DNA from: Phycisphaerae bacterium
GTDB lineage: Bacteria; Planctomycetota; Phycisphaerae; SM23-33
Length of the DNA: 64,000 bases
NCBI GenBank assembly: GCA_011050235.1
Contig: DRGC01000064.1
Span: 1-64,000 of the forward strand
Reading direction: 5' to 3'
Each line of letters starts with the position of its first letter. Position 1 is the stretch's first letter. Positions 62,029 through 64,000 of the stretch are shown here, piece after piece. Position numbers and translations under genes: made by a program. The notes under the pieces were generated by a model that made no database searches, had not been told where the DNA came from, and saw only the letters and a program-made list of their open reading frames with translations.

Positions 62029-63675
62029 ATGTACAAGCTGCTGCTCTGCCTTCGATACTTGCGACGCCAGCGGCTGGCCTACCTGGCCGCGGCGGGGGTG
62101 GCCCTGTGCGTGTTCATGATGCTGGTCGCCGTCAGCGTGATGAACGGCTTTCTCCACAAGGTCGAAAAGGCCGCCAAGGGCCTCCACGGCGATATCATCA
62201 TCGAACCCAACGGCCTGCGGGGGTTGAAGTTCTACGACAAGCTCGCCGAGCGCGTCGTCGCCGAGGTCGACGCCGTCCAACACGCGTCGCCGTTTATTCT
62301 CAGCTACGGCATCCTGCGCGTGCCGGGCCAGGACCACTATCGCCAGACCGTTCAGATCGCCGGCATCCGCCTGCCCGACCGCGCGAAGGTCTCCAACTTC
62401 GAGCAGGGCCTGTTCGTCCAGAGAGACTGGCCCGAGCCGACCTTCAGCCCGCCACATAAAGACATGCAGAAGCGGGCGGCCGAGCATCGCGAGTTGGTCA
62501 CGGCCATCATCGAGCGCGAAAAGGCCGGCCGAAATTTCGCCGACCTCCCGGCCGACAAGCAGACGCTCGTGGATCGGCTGGAGACGGCCAGGAGCTTTCT
62601 CCTCAAGGGCTGGGCCAACCTCGAAAACGCCGACACCAACGCCAAGCTGCTGGCGGAGCTTGAGGCCCAACTGGCCGCCGCCGACGCTGAGGGGCGTGAT
62701 TCGCCCTATCTCGAAGCGCGCATCCAGGAACTGGAGATGAGGACCGTCGAGCCGTGGCCCAACCACGTCATCCTCGGGCTGGGCATGGAGGGGATGGGCT
62801 TTCGGACCGACCAGGGCGAGACCGTTCGCGTGCTCGGGCCGGGCAACAAGGTCACGCTCTATGTCTTTCCGCTGGGCCGGCACACGCTGACGGATATGTC
62901 GCCCAACATTCAGCGGTTCACCATCGTCGATGACTGCTCGACGGATGTGTACAGCTTCGATTCGCAAACGGTCTACGTGCCGTTCGACGCGCTGCAGCGG
63001 CTCAACAACATGGGGCCCGTCCCGCGGGCCGACGGCACGGTCGCCCCGGCCCTCTGCAGCATGGTCCACGTGAAGGTCGACGAGGCGTTTGCCGACTGGC
63101 GGGCCGTCCGCGCCGTTCGCGACGAGGTCCGCCGCGTGGTGGCCGATTTCTACGAGCCCGCCCAAGCCAAGAACATCAACGTGCTGACGTGGCGCGAGAA
63201 ACAGGACAAGCTGGTCAGCTCCATCGAATCGCAACGGATGCTGGTGATGATCATGTTCGGCATCCTGTCGCTGGTGTCGGTGCTGCTGGTGTTCGTGATC
63301 TTCTACATGGTCGTGGCGCAAAAGACCCGCGACATCGGCGTGCTCAAATCGCTGGGCGCATCCGGCAACGGGGTGGCGGCGATCTTTCTGGCCTTCGGGG
63401 CCGTCATCGGGCTTGTCGGCGCGATCGTCGGCGCGATCGGCGGCTGCCTGTTCATCCACAATATCAATGCGGTCCACGATGCTCTTTACAATTGGCTGGG
63501 CTTTCGCGTCTGGTCGCGCGAGAGTTTCTTCTTCGACCGCATCCCCAACGAGATCGACGTGTCGGTGGTGTCGCTGGTGGTGGGCGGGGCGATTGTCGCG
63601 GCCGTGGTGGGCGCGCTGGCGCCGGCGATTCGGGCCGCCCGCATGGAGCCGGTGGAGGCCCTGCGCTATGAGTAA
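62029..63675 (+). CDS. LolC/LolE-type ABC transporter permease
   Basis: The 548-residue protein has an N-terminal TM helix (YLAAAGVALCVFMMLVAVSV), a large periplasmic domain, and three TM helices at the C-terminus in the FtsX/MacB-type unit (FGILSLVSVLLVFVIFYMVV, GVLKSLGASGNGVAAIFLAF, IRAARMEPVEALRYE). This is the layout of lipoprotein-releasing LolC/E. The periplasmic domain is longer than usual by about 100 residues of charged helical sequence (around residues 145-245, ERKAG... and LLAELEAQLAAADAE). The stop overlaps the start of the ATPase gene. It probably releases lipoproteins or a similar substrate. Confidence 0.9.
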   Translation: MYKLLLCLRYLRRQRLAYLAAAGVALCVFMMLVAVSVMNGFLHKVEKAAKGLHGDIIIEPNGLRGLKFYDKLAERVVAEVDAVQHASPFILSYGILRVPGQDHYRQTVQIAGIRLPDRAKVSNFEQGLFVQRDWPEPTFSPPHKDMQKRAAEHRELVTAIIEREKAGRNFADLPADKQTLVDRLETARSFLLKGWANLENADTNAKLLAELEAQLAAADAEGRDSPYLEARIQELEMRTVEPWPNHVILGLGMEGMGFRTDQGETVRVLGPGNKVTLYVFPLGRHTLTDMSPNIQRFTIVDDCSTDVYSFDSQTVYVPFDALQRLNNMGPVPRADGTVAPALCSMVHVKVDEAFADWRAVRAVRDEVRRVVADFYEPAQAKNINVLTWREKQDKLVSSIESQRMLVMIMFGILSLVSVLLVFVIFYMVVAQKTRDIGVLKSLGASGNGVAAIFLAFGAVIGLVGAIVGAIGGCLFIHNINAVHDALYNWLGFRVWSRESFFFDRIPNEIDVSVVSLVVGGAIVAAVVGALAPAIRAARMEPVEALRYE

Positions 63676-64000
63676 ACCGGCCATCCAGACCCACGAGCTG
63701 CACAAGTCGTACCGGCTTGGCAAGACGACGCTGCAGGTGCTTCGGGGCGTCAGTTTTCGGGTGGCTGCCGGCGAGTTCGTCGCCATTGTCGGGGCCTCCG
63801 GCAGCGGCAAGAGCACGCTGCTTCACCTGGTGGGCCTGCTGGACCGCCCGGACAAGGGGCGCGTCGTCCTCGACGGCGTCAAGACCGACAAGCTGTCGGC
63901 CGGGCGACGCAACCGGTTGCGGTGCGAGGACGTGGGGTTTGTTTTTCAGTTCTACCACCTGCTGGGGGAACTGAAGGTGATGGAGAATGTCCTCCTGCCC
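63668..64000 (+). CDS. lolD: LolD-type ABC transporter ATP-binding protein, N-terminal fragment
   Basis: The gene starts at ATG 63668, inside the permease end (8-base overlap), and runs off the window. Visible features are IQTHELHKSYRLG, VAIVGASGSGKSTLLHLVGL (Walker A), and the Q-loop FVFQFYHLLGELKVMENVLL (the Q and HLL...NV pattern of the LolD/MacB/FtsE subfamily). It would energise the partner permease. Only about 111 residues are seen. Confidence 0.92.
   Translation, partial: MSKPAIQTHELHKSYRLGKTTLQVLRGVSFRVAAGEFVAIVGASGSGKSTLLHLVGLLDRPDKGRVVLDGVKTDKLSAGRRNRLRCEDVGFVFQFYHLLGELKVMENVLLP

Noticed and set aside
61882-63816. Minus-strand frame of more than 600 codons across the Lol-type permease
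   Set aside because: Antisense to lysS and the permease, with no recognisable protein motif.

Overview
The window is a GC-rich bacterial chromosome segment, most likely from a member of the Planctomycetota (Phycisphaerae-like lineage). This is inferred from a dockerin/PEP-CTERM C-terminus, a prepilin-type protein with a GFTLTE leader, an arylsulfatase, many small lipoproteins, HEAT and TPR proteins, Gfo/Idh/MocA plus sugar-phosphate isomerase pairs, an MttB-family protein, and large numbers of short palindromic intergenic repeats. No tRNA, rRNA or CRISPR array was seen.

Layout. 1-8 kb: end of a PEP-CTERM protein, a membrane protein, a lipoprotein glycosidase candidate, a Gfo/Idh/MocA - TIM-barrel sugar operon, small hypothetical genes, and a family of short elements with TAGGGACAG...CTGTCCCTA ends. 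8-16 kb: phosphodiesterase-like protein, a prepilin-like gene enclosed by a roughly 95-bp inverted repeat, a TlyA-like methyltransferase, rpsT, a TPR protein, rsmA, an arsenate-reductase-like phosphatase and xylB. 16.4-20.8 kb: a compact, visibly less GC-rich, translationally coupled six-gene operon. 21-29 kb: cyclic-nucleotide-binding protein, metallopeptidase, flavodoxin-like protein, aldehyde dehydrogenase and a C45-type peptidase. 29-38 kb: methyltransferase, an ERCC4/PDDEXK nuclease fusion, a serpin, a radical SAM protein and a sulfatase. 38-43 kb: an RND efflux adaptor and pump. 43-56 kb: K+ channel, beta-propeller protein, lysine-rich HARE-type DNA-binding protein, HEAT lipoprotein, URO-D family protein, transaldolase, two paralogous HTH proteins, and a thioredoxin-repeat protein. 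56-64 kb: AlbA_2 protein, MttB family, GcvT-like, lysS and a Lol-type ABC transporter running off the edge.

The most interesting region is 16.42-20.79 kb. In order it encodes an acyl-carrier-like protein, a XRE repressor, an ImmA/IrrE metallopeptidase, a thymidylate-synthase-like enzyme that keeps the catalytic Cys and the pyrimidine-reading Asn but not the usual Arg and Asp, a protein of the 5-hydroxymethyl-dU DNA kinase / alpha-glutamyl-putrescinyl-thymine family, and a radical SAM/SPASM enzyme. Its only obvious promoter has the -10 box inside a perfect GGTAAG-N5-CTTACC palindrome. I read it as an inducible, chromosomally encoded pyrimidine (probably DNA base) hypermodification system. The enzyme families have phage precedents; the carrier protein and the XRE-ImmA control layer are the unusual parts. 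This assignment rests on hand-read motifs only.
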